Positions 17,411 through 27,616 of a stretch of 61,179 bases of DNA are shown piece after piece. The notes under the pieces were generated by a model. That model worked only from the letters and a program-made list of their open reading frames with translations. It was not told the DNA's origin and searched no databases. Positions within the stretch are counted from its first letter, which is position 1. Every line of letters begins with the position of its first letter. Position numbers and translations under genes: made by a program. This DNA comes from Muribaculaceae bacterium (GTDB lineage: Bacteria > Bacteroidota > Bacteroidia > Bacteroidales > Muribaculaceae): positions 1-61,179 of the forward strand of contig JAGBIJ010000043.1 in assembly GCA_017935045.1 (NCBI GenBank), read 5' to 3'.

Positions 17411-20400
17411 ATGCCCCCAGAGGAGCGGATCACTCCGGTCGCCCCGGTTACTCCGGACGGCAAGCCGGCACGTGACGGCAAGCGCCATCTGATCCGTCCG
17501 ACGTGGCTGCGGCGTATGCTCAAGACATTGGGTGTGCTGCTGCTGGTCGTACTTTCGTTGCCGTTCCTGGTCTATGTACCGTTTGTGCAGGACTGGCTGA
17601 AAGACATAACCTGCAGCATTGTGTCAGATGCTACCGGCATGAAGGTGGATATAGGGCGTTTCCGTCTGCATTATCCTCTTGACGTGGAGCTGGAGCGGGT
17701 AAAGGTAATCGGGGCAGAAGGCGATACGCTGGTGTCGGCCCGCTCTCTTCTGGCCGATGTCAGGATGCTGCCGTTGCTGAAGCTCGATGTGCAGCTCAAC
17801 AAGGTAAGGCTGGAGCAGGGTGTGTATAATATGGTGTCGGCCGACTCGTCGCTTACTATGGGGCTACGCGCCGGAACCCTGCAGATAGCAGGCGGCAGCA
17901 ACGTGAATCTGAAAAAGTCTCATATCGACCTGCGCGGCGCCATACTTGAGAATGCCCGCGTAAATCTGAGAATGAATGTCTGGAAGCAGAAGAAAGACAC
18001 CGCATCGACTCCTACAGAATGGATCATCAAGGCCGACAGCCTGCAGCTCAAGAACGTGACTTTCGCCATGTCGATGCTGCCGACAATCGACACTCTCGGA
18101 GTGCATATCGGCGCCGGTAAAGTCAAGGATGCTCTGATTGATCTGAAGAACAGTAATATAAAAATAGGATTTTTCGGCTGTAATCAGGGGCAGGCCACGT
18201 ATCTTACTCCTACGGCGCAGTATATCGCGGCGCATCCGGCGCCTGTGGACACAGTCTCGCCGCCGTCGGCGCCTATGACGGTAAGCATCGACAGCTGCCA
18301 TCTGAATTTCAGCAAAGCACTCTACGGCGTGGCCGGCGCAAGGCCGCAGCCCGGTTTTGATCCTTCGTACATATCAGTGACAGACGCAGATCTCAGTGTG
18401 GCCGGTTTCTTCAATCAGGCTTCAATATTGCGGCTGCCCCTGCGGTCACTCAAAGCCAGCGAACGCTGCGGTCTGCAGATAAAGAGCGGTTCCGGCACAG
18501 TGGCTATCGATTCATTGGGTATCACTCTGAAGCAGCTCGACATAACTACTGCCGCATCGCGCCTCAAGGCCGATGCTTACCTCTCTTACGCCATGATGGC
18601 CATGAACCCCGACGCACCCCTGACAGCCGCAGTCAGCGGTTATCTGGGATGGAGCGACATATATGCGTTCATGCCCTCGCTGCGTCCGTTGCTTCGGGCG
18701 TTGCCCCAGGGCAGCCCCATTGACATAGACCTGGACGCCACAGGTTCTCTGGCCAGCCTCGCTATCAAGGCTCTGCGGCTTAACGTCAGCCGGTTTCTGC
18801 GGCTTACGGCCCACGGCAGCATCGACAATCCCACCGACATGAAGCGCCTGCGCGGCAATCTTGCCCTGGACGGCCGGCTCAGCGACGCGCGTGCGGCCAA
18901 CGTACTGCTTGCCTCTGCTCTCAGAGGGCTCGGGATAAGCATCCCGACTTTCAGCATCAGCGGCAACGTGGCCATAAGCCCCGGCAACTATGATGCACGC
19001 CTGAAGCTGCTTACCTCTGCCGGCGACCTCAAGGCCGATGCCACGCTCAATCTCAATGCCGAGAGCTATGATGCCGACATTACCGCGCGCTCTCTGAATG
19101 TGGCCTCCATAATGCCGTCGCTGGGCGTAGGTACTGTCAGCGGTCACATACTTGCCCGCGGAGCCGGCTTTAACCCCACGCGTCCGTCGGCGCGCACCAA
19201 GATAGACGCCGATATGGCCACTCTGGTTTACGGGGGACACGATATGGCTCCCCTGGAGCTTACGGCCCGTCTGGAGCGCGGTCAGTATGATGTGACGCTC
19301 AATGGCCATAATCCTGACCTGAATCTCGATCTGACGGCCTCCGGTTCCATAAACGGCAACAATTATGTGGCCGACGTCGATGCCGACATCCGTCATGCCG
19401 ACTTGCGCGCTCTCGGATTGATGGCCGACACGTGCGCGGGCAGCGGACGTCTCAGCCTCAGCGGCAGCGCGAACCCGTCGGCGATGCTCTTTGACCTGAA
19501 TTTGAGCATAGACGACATTATATGGCAGTACGGAGCAGAGCGTATCAATCTTCCTCATGCCCTGGATGGCTCTATATTGGCTACTGCCGACAGCGTCTCA
19601 GCCGATATACACGGCGATGGCCTTGACGCATATTTCGACAGCGGTGTGTCGCTGCGAAGCATCATGGCTTATTCGGACAGGCTTATGCCCGTCATCGAGC
19701 GTCAGCTCAAGGCCCGGCTGCTCGACATGGAAGAACTCCAGGCCGCCCTTCCGCCCTTCTGCCTGAAGCTTAATGCGGACAGCTATGGCCTTATGGGCGA
19801 TGCTCTGAGCCGTCTCGGTTACCGTTGCGACCGTCTGGATGTGGGGCTGAGCAACCGCGACAGCATCGTGGCCGGAGATATAAAAGCGCTTGCAGCCGGG
19901 ACAGAGTCCATGCTGCTTGATACAGTTACCTTGAATTTCACTCAGCGCGGCAAGATGATAGACTACAGTCTGCATGCAGGCAATACTGCCGGCAATCTCC
20001 CCGAGTTTGCATCTGTAGATCTCAATGGCTACATCGGCGGCAACCGAGGCTCGGTATTTTTGCGGCAGCGCAACGACAAGGGAGAGACAGGTTACCGTCT
20101 CGGTCTTACCGCGGCCATGCTCGACTCTGCAGTCTCGGTCCATCTGACTCCTCTTTCCGCCACCATCGGCTACAAACGCTGGACTATCAGCGATGACAAC
20201 TATATAGAAATCGGACCGGGACGTAAGGTGCAGGCAGACCTGCTGGCCGAGAGCGATGGCTCTAAAGTCAGTCTGAAAACGAACACGACTGATGACGGCC
20301 ATTCATCGCTCGCTATAGGCATAGACGATGTCCACATCGAGGATTTTCTGCAGATGAGCCTTAATGCGCCGCCCGTGACCGGTAATCTTAACGCCGATCT

Positions 20401-22318
20401 TAACATAGTTTACCGTGGCACGGCATTTGCCGGCAACGGAACCGTAGGTGTAAAGGATTTATGCTATGACAAAAAGAGGGTAGGCGACCTGCTGGCCGAT
20501 TTCAAGGCCGGCTATGCGCTCAAAGGCAATACCGGAGGCAAGATGGATCTTTACCTGAACAAATCTAAAGTGCTGACTGCCCGCGGCTATCTTCTTACCG
20601 ACTCGGCTACCATAAAATCACGTCAGGGCAAGCAGACCAACGAGCTTAATCTGGAGCTGACGCGTTTCCCCCTTTCCGTGGCCAACGCTTTTGTAGGAAA
20701 TGACATGATGCAGCTTACGGGCTATCTGAACGGCAGCCTGAATGTGGGCGGCTTTATGACATCGCCGTTGCTCAACGGCAGTATCACGTGTGATTCGGTC
20801 AGTGTCTTTGTGCCTATGGCTGCGTCGCGTATCAGCTTTGATCCTGAGAGCGAGATAGCGGTAAAAGACAATGTACTCGGTTTCAAGGATTTCCCGCTGC
20901 ATTGCGCCAACAGCAACCCGCTGATGCTTAACGGTGTGGTCGATGCGCGTTCGCTGTCAGACATCCTGATCGACATTTCGCTGAACGGTAAGAATGTCGC
21001 TTTGGTCGGCAATACGAGCCGCTCTCACAGCGACATCTACGGCAAACTGTATGCCGACGTGGAGGCCACAGCCAAGGGCAGCGCCGAGCGTATGGATATC
21101 AACGCCAGTCTGAGCGTGCTTCCATCCACCGATATCACGTACGCCATGACCACCGCCTCCAGCGAGCTGCAGCAGACCGGCACCACGACTGATGTGGTCA
21201 AGTTTGTACAGTTTGCCGACAGTACGGTAGTGGCCGCCGCCGATTCTCTGAAGTCGCGTACCATGGGTATGAGAGTGAACGCTTCGCTTAATATCATCAG
21301 CGGAGCAGAGGTTACCGTCCTTCTCTCTACCAACGGGACTGACAAGGTGCAGCTCAATCCTTACGGCTCGCTGACATACACACAGAATTATATGGGAGAC
21401 ATGCGTCTGAACGGCAATCTGTTTCTCGGCACGGGCTTCGCCCGATATTCCGTCATGCTTGTCGGACAGAAGACATTCAGTTTCGAGCCGGGGTCATATA
21501 TAGGCTGGAACGGCGATGTGATGAATCCGGCTCTGCATATCAATGCCACAGACCACGTCAAGGCCAATGTGCAGCAGGAGGGCGCCAACTCACGCCTGAT
21601 TTACTTCGACGTCGGGCTTGCCGTTACCGGGACTCTGTCAGCACCGAAGGTAGTGTTCGACCTGTCGACTCAGGACGACATGACCGTGCAGAACGAACTT
21701 CTTTCCATGACACCCGAGCAGCGCTCGGCTTCGGCCATGAATCTGTTGCTCTACAATACATATACGGGACCGGGAGTGAAGGCTACCGCCAATCTGTCGA
21801 ATCCGTTGTATTCATTCATTACCGGCCAGCTCAATTCGTGGGCAGCCAAAAATATACGCGGCGTGGACCTTACCTTCGGCGTGGACAACTACAAGCAGAC
21901 AGTAGACGGACAGAGCCAGGGTACGACCAGCTACTCGTATCAGGTCAGCAAGAGTTTGTTTGACAATAGGTTTAAGATTGTAGTCGGCGGCAACTACTCC
22001 ACCAATGCCGATGCCGATGAGAATTTCGAGCAGAATCTTATCTCCGACATTTCGTTTGAATACAGCATCAAGCAGACCGACAGGCTGAGCATGTATGTCA
22101 AACTGTTCAGGCATACCGGCTTCGAGAGCATACTGGAGGGAGAGGTAACCGAGACAGGCGTCGGCTTCGTAATGAAGCGTAAAATCAACTCTCTGCGCGG
22201 ACTGTTCCGCTGGCCCGGCAGACGCCGCAGGCAGCCGGTGGACAGCGTGGTCCCCGTTACCGCAGACTCGATAATAACAGTAGATACAATAACCGCAGAC
22301 ACCGTAACGAGGAAATGA
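17411..22318 (+). CDS. tamB: TamB-like translocation and assembly module protein
   Basis: About 1,635 residues. One membrane anchor (residues about 37-58, LGVLLLVVLSLPFLVYVPF) is followed by a very long beta-rich region with repeated two-strand units, typical of AsmA/TamB proteins that span the periplasm. The C-terminal TamB (DUF490) domain shows GFARYSVMLVGQKTFSFEPG, ELLSMTPEQRSASAMNLLLY and a final SMYVKLFRHTGFESILEGEV. Such proteins work with an outer-membrane Omp85 partner and have been linked to lipid transport and outer-membrane protein assembly. The partner gene overlaps by 4 nt. The ATG at 17411 is the most likely start; a GTG at 17381 or ATG at 17333 in the same frame cannot be excluded. 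Confidence 0.9.
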   Translation: MPPEERITPVAPVTPDGKPARDGKRHLIRPTWLRRMLKTLGVLLLVVLSLPFLVYVPFVQDWLKDITCSIVSDATGMKVDIGRFRLHYPLDVELERVKVIGAEGDTLVSARSLLADVRMLPLLKLDVQLNKVRLEQGVYNMVSADSSLTMGLRAGTLQIAGGSNVNLKKSHIDLRGAILENARVNLRMNVWKQKKDTASTPTEWIIKADSLQLKNVTFAMSMLPTIDTLGVHIGAGKVKDALIDLKNSNIKIGFFGCNQGQATYLTPTAQYIAAHPAPVDTVSPPSAPMTVSIDSCHLNFSKALYGVAGARPQPGFDPSYISVTDADLSVAGFFNQASILRLPLRSLKASERCGLQIKSGSGTVAIDSLGITLKQLDITTAASRLKADAYLSYAMMAMNPDAPLTAAVSGYLGWSDIYAFMPSLRPLLRALPQGSPIDIDLDATGSLASLAIKALRLNVSRFLRLTAHGSIDNPTDMKRLRGNLALDGRLSDARAANVLLASALRGLGISIPTFSISGNVAISPGNYDARLKLLTSAGDLKADATLNLNAESYDADITARSLNVASIMPSLGVGTVSGHILARGAGFNPTRPSARTKIDADMATLVYGGHDMAPLELTARLERGQYDVTLNGHNPDLNLDLTASGSINGNNYVADVDADIRHADLRALGLMADTCAGSGRLSLSGSANPSAMLFDLNLSIDDIIWQYGAERINLPHALDGSILATADSVSADIHGDGLDAYFDSGVSLRSIMAYSDRLMPVIERQLKARLLDMEELQAALPPFCLKLNADSYGLMGDALSRLGYRCDRLDVGLSNRDSIVAGDIKALAAGTESMLLDTVTLNFTQRGKMIDYSLHAGNTAGNLPEFASVDLNGYIGGNRGSVFLRQRNDKGETGYRLGLTAAMLDSAVSVHLTPLSATIGYKRWTISDDNYIEIGPGRKVQADLLAESDGSKVSLKTNTTDDGHSSLAIGIDDVHIEDFLQMSLNAPPVTGNLNADLNIVYRGTAFAGNGTVGVKDLCYDKKRVGDLLADFKAGYALKGNTGGKMDLYLNKSKVLTARGYLLTDSATIKSRQGKQTNELNLELTRFPLSVANAFVGNDMMQLTGYLNGSLNVGGFMTSPLLNGSITCDSVSVFVPMAASRISFDPESEIAVKDNVLGFKDFPLHCANSNPLMLNGVVDARSLSDILIDISLNGKNVALVGNTSRSHSDIYGKLYADVEATAKGSAERMDINASLSVLPSTDITYAMTTASSELQQTGTTTDVVKFVQFADSTVVAAADSLKSRTMGMRVNASLNIISGAEVTVLLSTNGTDKVQLNPYGSLTYTQNYMGDMRLNGNLFLGTGFARYSVMLVGQKTFSFEPGSYIGWNGDVMNPALHINATDHVKANVQQEGANSRLIYFDVGLAVTGTLSAPKVVFDLSTQDDMTVQNELLSMTPEQRSASAMNLLLYNTYTGPGVKATANLSNPLYSFITGQLNSWAAKNIRGVDLTFGVDNYKQTVDGQSQGTTSYSYQVSKSLFDNRFKIVVGGNYSTNADADENFEQNLISDISFEYSIKQTDRLSMYVKLFRHTGFESILEGEVTETGVGFVMKRKINSLRGLFRWPGRRRRQPVDSVVPVTADSIITVDTITADTVTRK

Positions 22319-24627
22319 GACATCTGTTGATATATATATCCCTTGCGCTGCTGGCAGCAGCGGGCGCGGCATGCTCCACTACACGCCGTCTGGCAGACGG
22401 CGAAGTGCTGTATACCGGCCTGAAGAAATTTGATGTCAGTTCTCCCGAAGGCGTGAAAGCGCCCTCGGGCATGGTAAGCCAGATCAAGGAGGCGGGCAAC
22501 GTCAAGCCCAACAATCCGATGCCGTTCATGTCGCCGTATGTACGCACGCCTTTCCCCATCGGGCTTTGGGTCTACAACAACTGGAATGATTCGGCCCGTG
22601 GGCTCAAGGGCTGGCTGTATCGCAAACTGGTAAGCCAGCCTGTGCTGGTCAGCGATGTGCGTCCGCAGGTACGCACTCAGATGATGGAGCGCATACTCGA
22701 CAACAACGGTTATTTCGACTCCAAGGCCACGTACGAGGTGTTGCCTGACAAACGCAATCCCCGCAAAGCGCGTATCAATTATATTGTGGAGACCGGCAAG
22801 CCGTATATGATAGACTCGCTCATATATTTCGACCGCAACGACGGGGGCATCTGTGATTTTCTCGATTCGCTTGCGCGCCTTGACCCATATCTGCGTCTGC
22901 ACGAACGCTTCAGTACGGATTCGCTCTCTGTGGCACGTACGCGCCTGACCAACCGTGTGCGCAACAGAGGATATTATTATTTCCGGCCTGAATATATTGA
23001 GTTTCTGGCTGACAGTACCATCCATCCCGGATACATAGCGCTGAAGCTCACTCTGGCCGACAATACGCCGCGCATAGCTATGCGCCAATGGCGTACGGGG
23101 GATGTCACTGTCCACGTGTTGCGCCGCAGCAAGCGCAATCCCGGGGTGCCGGACACTATCAGTACGCCGAAGGGGGATGTCATAGTGATGCGTCCCGCCC
23201 GGCTCCGCGAGAGCCTGATACCGTCGTGCGTCACTTTCCGCGAGGGGCGGATATTCTCCGTGCGCAACATGGACCGCACGCAGACGCGCCTGGCGCGCCT
23301 GGGTATTTTCTCCGCCATTGATATGCAGGTTTATCCCTCCGACACGCTGCCCGACTGCAATACTCTCGACGTGGATATCAGTTGCCGCTTCGATGTCCCG
23401 ATGGAGGCTTCTGTCGAAGTCAACGCGACATCCAAGTCAAACAGCTATCTGGGTCCCGGTCTGATTTTCGGTCTTACCCATCGCAATATCTTCGGCGGGG
23501 CAGAGCAGCTCTCTCTGCAGCTTGACGCCGCCTACGAGTGGCAGACGGGGCGCGGACGCTCTTCCGTCTTCAACAGTTATGAGTTCGGCCTGACCGCCGG
23601 CCTGGCTTTTCCCCGTCTGCTGGCGCCACGCTTCATCCCGCGTACCAAGCGCGAGCTCAACTGGACAAGAATCAATCTCAACGCCTCGATTCTCAATCGT
23701 CCCCATTACTTCAAGATGGTACAGTCCGGACTGGGCATTTCCTACGAGTGGAGAGCTACCCGCAATACGCTCCACCAGTTTGCCCCTTTCCAGATAACGT
23801 ATAATAAGGTTCTGCATACGACTCCCGAGTTCGATTCCATAATGAACGCCAACCAGGCCATAGCCGAGAGCTTCCGCAGCCAGTATATCCCGAAGCTGAG
23901 TTACACTTATACGCTCGATAAATTCCTGGAACCGACGCGCGACAACGGTATCAACTTTACGGCTACGGTAATGGAGGCGGGCAACATCTTCTCCGGTATC
24001 TACGCTTTGTGTGGCGTACATGGCGAAAAGAAGCTGTTCGGCACACCTTTCTCCCAATTCGTGAAAGGGCAGGCTCAGCTTGTCTATTCGCGTCGCCTCT
24101 TGCCCGGCAAAGACCAGTGGCTCGTTACCCGCGTCCTGATAGGCGCCGCGCACGCATACGGCAATTCCAAGGAAGTCCCGTACAGTGAGCAATTTTATAT
24201 CGGAGGAGCCAACTCCATACGCGCCTTTACGGTGCGTTCTCTCGGTCCCGGGTCCTACCGGGCGCCTGCTGATCAGGTCAACGGATATTTCGATCAGACC
24301 GGTACTTTCAAGCTGGAGCTTAATGCCGAATACCGTTTCCCGATCGTAGGCTTCCTGCACGGCGCCGTCTTTCTGGACGCCGGCAACGTGTGGCTGCTGA
24401 AGAGCGACCCGCAGCGTCCCGGAGGCCAGCTGCGCGGCTCCACTTTTCTGAAAGACATAGCTTTAGGTACCGGCGTGGGTCTGCGGGCCGACCTGGGCAT
24501 GATAGTCATAAGAGGCGACTTGGGCTACGGGCTTCACACTCCGTACACCAACGGTACCCCCCATTATTTCAATGTCAGATTTCGCGATGCTTTCGCGTTT
24601 CATCTGGCCATAGGTTATCCATTCTGA
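22315..24627 (+). CDS. Omp85-family outer membrane lipoprotein (TamA/TamL type)
   Basis: A 770-residue protein. The signal peptide ends in a lipobox with Cys20 (LAAAGAAC), as in the lipid-anchored TamA relatives of Bacteroidetes (TamL). POTRA-like repeats follow up to about residue 370. The C-terminal half is a 16-strand-type barrel with the Omp85 signature YIGGANSIRAFTVRSLGPG and ends in an aromatic residue after FAFHLAIGYPF. It overlaps tamB by ATGA, so the two form a coupled TamB-TamL pair in the outer membrane and periplasm. Confidence 0.92.
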   Translation: MRHLLIYISLALLAAAGAACSTTRRLADGEVLYTGLKKFDVSSPEGVKAPSGMVSQIKEAGNVKPNNPMPFMSPYVRTPFPIGLWVYNNWNDSARGLKGWLYRKLVSQPVLVSDVRPQVRTQMMERILDNNGYFDSKATYEVLPDKRNPRKARINYIVETGKPYMIDSLIYFDRNDGGICDFLDSLARLDPYLRLHERFSTDSLSVARTRLTNRVRNRGYYYFRPEYIEFLADSTIHPGYIALKLTLADNTPRIAMRQWRTGDVTVHVLRRSKRNPGVPDTISTPKGDVIVMRPARLRESLIPSCVTFREGRIFSVRNMDRTQTRLARLGIFSAIDMQVYPSDTLPDCNTLDVDISCRFDVPMEASVEVNATSKSNSYLGPGLIFGLTHRNIFGGAEQLSLQLDAAYEWQTGRGRSSVFNSYEFGLTAGLAFPRLLAPRFIPRTKRELNWTRINLNASILNRPHYFKMVQSGLGISYEWRATRNTLHQFAPFQITYNKVLHTTPEFDSIMNANQAIAESFRSQYIPKLSYTYTLDKFLEPTRDNGINFTATVMEAGNIFSGIYALCGVHGEKKLFGTPFSQFVKGQAQLVYSRRLLPGKDQWLVTRVLIGAAHAYGNSKEVPYSEQFYIGGANSIRAFTVRSLGPGSYRAPADQVNGYFDQTGTFKLELNAEYRFPIVGFLHGAVFLDAGNVWLLKSDPQRPGGQLRGSTFLKDIALGTGVGLRADLGMIVIRGDLGYGLHTPYTNGTPHYFNVRFRDAFAFHLAIGYPF

Positions 24628-24629
24628 TT

Positions 24630-25202
24630 ATGATGCGAACGCTCTTTTTCCTGATTCTGTCTCTTTTGCCGTCTGCCGGCGTGATGCTCTGCCGGGCGCA
24701 GGCGCCTATGGATTTCGCCCGTGCGCGCCAGTGGTGCGACACCACGGCTCTTACAGGTCTCTCCGGTATCTATGTGTGGCCCGACCGCGACGCAGTCGTT
24801 CTGCTCAGTCCGGCCTCCTCTTCTCCGGTCGACGGACGCTATCGCCTGACATATCTTGAGGGCGGCGACCTGCGTATGGCTCCCGGTACAGCTATGGGGA
24901 TGCTTGTCCCTGTGACGGGGACTGCGGATTTCCGCCTTGAGCTTTATGAGGATGGAAATCCCTCCAGGGTCAGACGGCGCAAACCCGCAGTGCGTGCCGA
25001 TGCGGCCAAGGGCGAGTTGCGTCTGTCTGACAGCGGCATAAGGCTCTCTTTCCGGCCTCTGGCTTTCATACCGGGTCTGAGCCGTATTCTTTCAGTGCGT
25101 TCTGACAGCAGCCTCGGCAGCCGTCCGCGCTTCATGAGCCGCATATATCCTCTTGCCTCCGACGGCAGTGGCGCCGGCAGCCGCTGGCCTCGATATTTCT
25201 GA
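24630..25202 (+). CDS. Small secreted protein of unknown function
   Basis: A 190-residue protein with a signal peptide (LFFLILSLLPSAGVMLCRAQA). The mature part begins APMDFARARQWCD and contains GIYVWPDRDAVVLLSP and GMLVPVTGTADFRLELYEDG, a beta-rich pattern. I do not recognise the family. It starts 3 nt after the TamL gene and so is probably co-transcribed with the Tam pair. A second ATG immediately follows the first, so the start is uncertain by one codon. Confidence 0.7.
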   Translation: MMRTLFFLILSLLPSAGVMLCRAQAPMDFARARQWCDTTALTGLSGIYVWPDRDAVVLLSPASSSPVDGRYRLTYLEGGDLRMAPGTAMGMLVPVTGTADFRLELYEDGNPSRVRRRKPAVRADAAKGELRLSDSGIRLSFRPLAFIPGLSRILSVRSDSSLGSRPRFMSRIYPLASDGSGAGSRWPRYF

Positions 25203-25305
25203 CTATTGTAAAGATGTGTATATCAATAATGTATTTATAATTATTCGTATAATACCACTGTGTATATAATAAAGTCTGCATTAACCAAAATTAACAATTT
25301 AATAC

Positions 25306-25335
25306 TTTGAATGTAAAAATTAATTGTTAACTTTG
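25306..25335 (+). promoter_or_regulatory. Bacteroidetes-type promoter upstream of cls
   Basis: The -33 TTTG (25306-25309) and -7 TAACTTTG (25328-25335) are separated by 18 nt, both matching the consensus. Transcription would start near 25342, about 200 nt ahead of cls, with a terminator-like hairpin in between. Confidence 0.75.
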
Positions 25336-25341
25336 CCCACG

Positions 25342-25447
25342 GAATAAGAGTCATAGGAATACTGTGAACCTAGCATGTAAGAATTTATTTAGTTAAGCTA
25401 AGGAGCGTGAAAGGAATTGTGAAATTGTTTTCCCGCTCTTATTTTTT
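25342..25447 (+). ncRNA. Candidate small RNA or attenuated cls leader
   Basis: The stretch lies between a consensus promoter and an intrinsic terminator and holds no convincing ORF. A transcript would be about 100 nt. Short internal pairings (TAGG/CCTA) precede the terminator stem. It may be a free small RNA, or a leader that is read through into cardiolipin synthase under some condition. It was not matched to a known RNA family. Confidence 0.45.
25403..25447 (+). terminator. Intrinsic terminator upstream of cls
   Basis: A stem of up to 16 bp with two mismatches: outer arms GAGCG (25403-25407) and CGCTC (25434-25438), inner arms GAAAG...AATT and AATT...TTTTC, loop GTGA. The U-rich tract TTATTTTTTT follows. 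About 95 nt remain before the cls start. Confidence 0.8.
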
Positions 25448-25540
25448 TATCCCTTCCCTGCAGCCGGTATCAGCCAAAAGGATAAAAAGAGGGTTGTCGA
25501 GGACCTCCATATCAAAAAAAATCACTAACTTGCGGCCTGA

Positions 25541-26989
25541 ATGGAAACCTGGCAACATTACATATCGCCGTGGGTATATCCAGTGCTGTTTATGGTGTAT
25601 GCGGCCACTATCGTGAGCTGCATAGCCGTCGTGCTGTCTGAGAAGCGTAATCCCATCAAGAGTCTGGCCTGGGTAATAGCTCTGATTTTTCTGCCTGTGG
25701 TCGGACTGGTGTTTTATCTGTTTTTCGGACGCAGCATCAAGAGCAAGCGTATGATTTCGCGCCACAACAAGCGCAAGCTGCTCAGTCGGCAGAGCGGTAT
25801 GGCGCGCGAAGAGCTGCCTGCCGGTCTGTCAGTTGAATCAAGGCAACTTATCAGGCTTGCCGTCAATCTGTGCGGCATATACCCGCGTTCGGCAACCGAA
25901 GTGCGTACCTTCGTCTCCGGTCAGGATAAATTTGACTCGCTGAAGGCTGATTTGCGCAAGGCGCGTCATTCCATCAACTTGCAATATTATATCTTTTCTG
26001 ACGATGCCACCGGGCAGGAGATAGCCTCCATACTGATGGAGAAGGCACGCATGGGTGTGAAAGTCAGGGTAATGTATGACCATGTAGGCTCATTCTCGGC
26101 CCGCCGCCGCTTCTTTACCAAGATGCGGCGCGCCGGCGTAGACGCACATCCTTTCTTCCGTGTGACTTTCCCGCAGCTGGCCAACCGCATCAACTGGCGC
26201 AACCACCGCAAGATAGTGGTCATCGACGACCATATAGGCTACATAGGCGGCATGAATATAGCCGACCGTTACCTCCACGGCCTTCCCCGTGGCAAGGTAT
26301 GGCGCGACACCCATCTGAGAGTCGAAGGCCCGGTTGTCTCGTCGCTTCTGTACTCATTTGCCGTAGACTGGAACTTCCTCAAGCATCACAGCGACATTAC
26401 TCCGATAGCACCCTCGCAACCGGTCGCTTCAGGCAGCCGCCGTATTCTCACACAGCTTATTACCTCGGGCCCCACCGACCATTGGGCCTCGATTGCCATG
26501 CTGTATCAGCGGGCCATACTCTCAGCCCGCAAGTGCGTCTATTTGCAGACTCCGTACTTCCTGCCTACCGACGCGCTTATCAAAGCGTTGCAGACTGCCG
26601 CGCTCAGCGAAGTGGATGTGCGTGTGATGATTCCGGCGCGCTCAGATTCCAACCTGCTGCGGCTCGCGTCCTTCTCCTACATTACCGAGTGTCTGCAGGC
26701 CGGAATAAAAGTGTACCTGTATGACGCGGGCATGCTGCACGCCAAGACACTGATGATAGACGATGAGTTTTGCTCCATCGGCTCGACCAATTTCGACTTC
26801 CGTAGTTTTGAGCATAATTTCGAGGGCAACCTGCTTATCTACGACAAGGAGGTAAACCGGGAGCAGAAGCAGCTCTTTTTCGCCGATATGGAACACAGTA
26901 CAAAACTTACATACAATACCTGGACCCGCCGTCCGCTCCCCATACGCTTCTGGGAATCGATAGTGCGGCTGGTCAGTCCCATATTGTGA
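25541..26989 (+). CDS. cls: Cardiolipin synthase (phospholipase D superfamily)
   Basis: A 482-residue enzyme that joins phosphatidyl groups to make cardiolipin at the inner membrane. Two N-terminal membrane helices (PVLFMVYAATIVSCIAVVL and SLAWVIALIFLPVVGLVFYL) come first. The two HKD catalytic motifs follow: H222xK224 in NHRKIVVIDDHIGYIGGMN, and H400xK402 in LHAKTLMIDDEFCSIGSTNFD. Length matches bacterial ClsA-type enzymes. It has its own upstream promoter and a terminator-like element in the leader. Confidence 0.96.
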   Translation: METWQHYISPWVYPVLFMVYAATIVSCIAVVLSEKRNPIKSLAWVIALIFLPVVGLVFYLFFGRSIKSKRMISRHNKRKLLSRQSGMAREELPAGLSVESRQLIRLAVNLCGIYPRSATEVRTFVSGQDKFDSLKADLRKARHSINLQYYIFSDDATGQEIASILMEKARMGVKVRVMYDHVGSFSARRRFFTKMRRAGVDAHPFFRVTFPQLANRINWRNHRKIVVIDDHIGYIGGMNIADRYLHGLPRGKVWRDTHLRVEGPVVSSLLYSFAVDWNFLKHHSDITPIAPSQPVASGSRRILTQLITSGPTDHWASIAMLYQRAILSARKCVYLQTPYFLPTDALIKALQTAALSEVDVRVMIPARSDSNLLRLASFSYITECLQAGIKVYLYDAGMLHAKTLMIDDEFCSIGSTNFDFRSFEHNFEGNLLIYDKEVNREQKQLFFADMEHSTKLTYNTWTRRPLPIRFWESIVRLVSPIL

Positions 26990-27058
26990 CAGGGCGCCAT
27001 GACCGATGTCAGGACGCCCCGTAGGTATGGCAACTTATATATTGCCGTTATAGCCGTA

Positions 27059-27556
27059 TCAGGACAGCAAGGATTTTACGAAAGCATAGTCAGGTTCCTC
27101 GGTAATCTGCTCACAAAGCGAGGTTCCCAACACTTTGCCCTCTTCGTCGATTACGACAAGGGCGCGGGCGTACAGCCCTTTCATCGGGCCGTCGGCAATC
27201 TCCACTCCATATTTCTTGCCGAAATCACTGCGGAATCCGCTGCCGGTGGCGACATTCTCTATGCCGTTGGCAGTGCAGAACCGGGTGGCTGCGAAGGGCA
27301 GATCCATGCTGACGCATATTATCCGTGTGTCGGGCAGCGCGGCGGCTTCCGCGTTGAAGCGGCGTACCGAGGCGGCGCATACGTCGGTATCCATGCTCGG
27401 AAAGATATTGAGAACGATACGCTTGCCTTTGAAAGTGTCTGGCGTGATATCCGTAAGATCCTGTGCGACCAGGGCAAATTCCGGAGCTTTGGCTCCGGCT
27501 TCAGGCAGACTGCCGCATGTGTGCATGGCCAGTCCGTTGAGGAAAATTGTATTCAT
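27059..27556 (-). CDS. tpx: Thiol peroxidase (atypical 2-Cys peroxiredoxin)
   Basis: A 165-residue enzyme that reduces hydroperoxides with thioredoxin. Peroxidatic Cys60 lies in FPSMDTDVCAASVRRFN, and resolving Cys94 in PFAATRFC, the 34-residue spacing of Tpx. The N-terminal GAKAPEFALVAQDL is also typical. It lies 60 nt downstream of trkH on the same strand and convergent with cls. No clear own promoter was seen. Confidence 0.95.
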   Translation of the reverse strand: MNTIFLNGLAMHTCGSLPEAGAKAPEFALVAQDLTDITPDTFKGKRIVLNIFPSMDTDVCAASVRRFNAEAAALPDTRIICVSMDLPFAATRFCTANGIENVATGSGFRSDFGKKYGVEIADGPMKGLYARALVVIDEEGKVLGTSLCEQITEEPDYAFVKSLLS

Positions 27557-27616
27557 TATGTAAACGTTTTAAGATGCTGTTACGAAGTGTAAACGCCTGA
27601 GACGCCCTGAATGTTG

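Noticed and set aside
25407-25616. GTG-started frame of 69 residues upstream of and overlapping cls
   Set aside because: It begins inside the terminator stem, runs into cls in another frame and matches nothing known.
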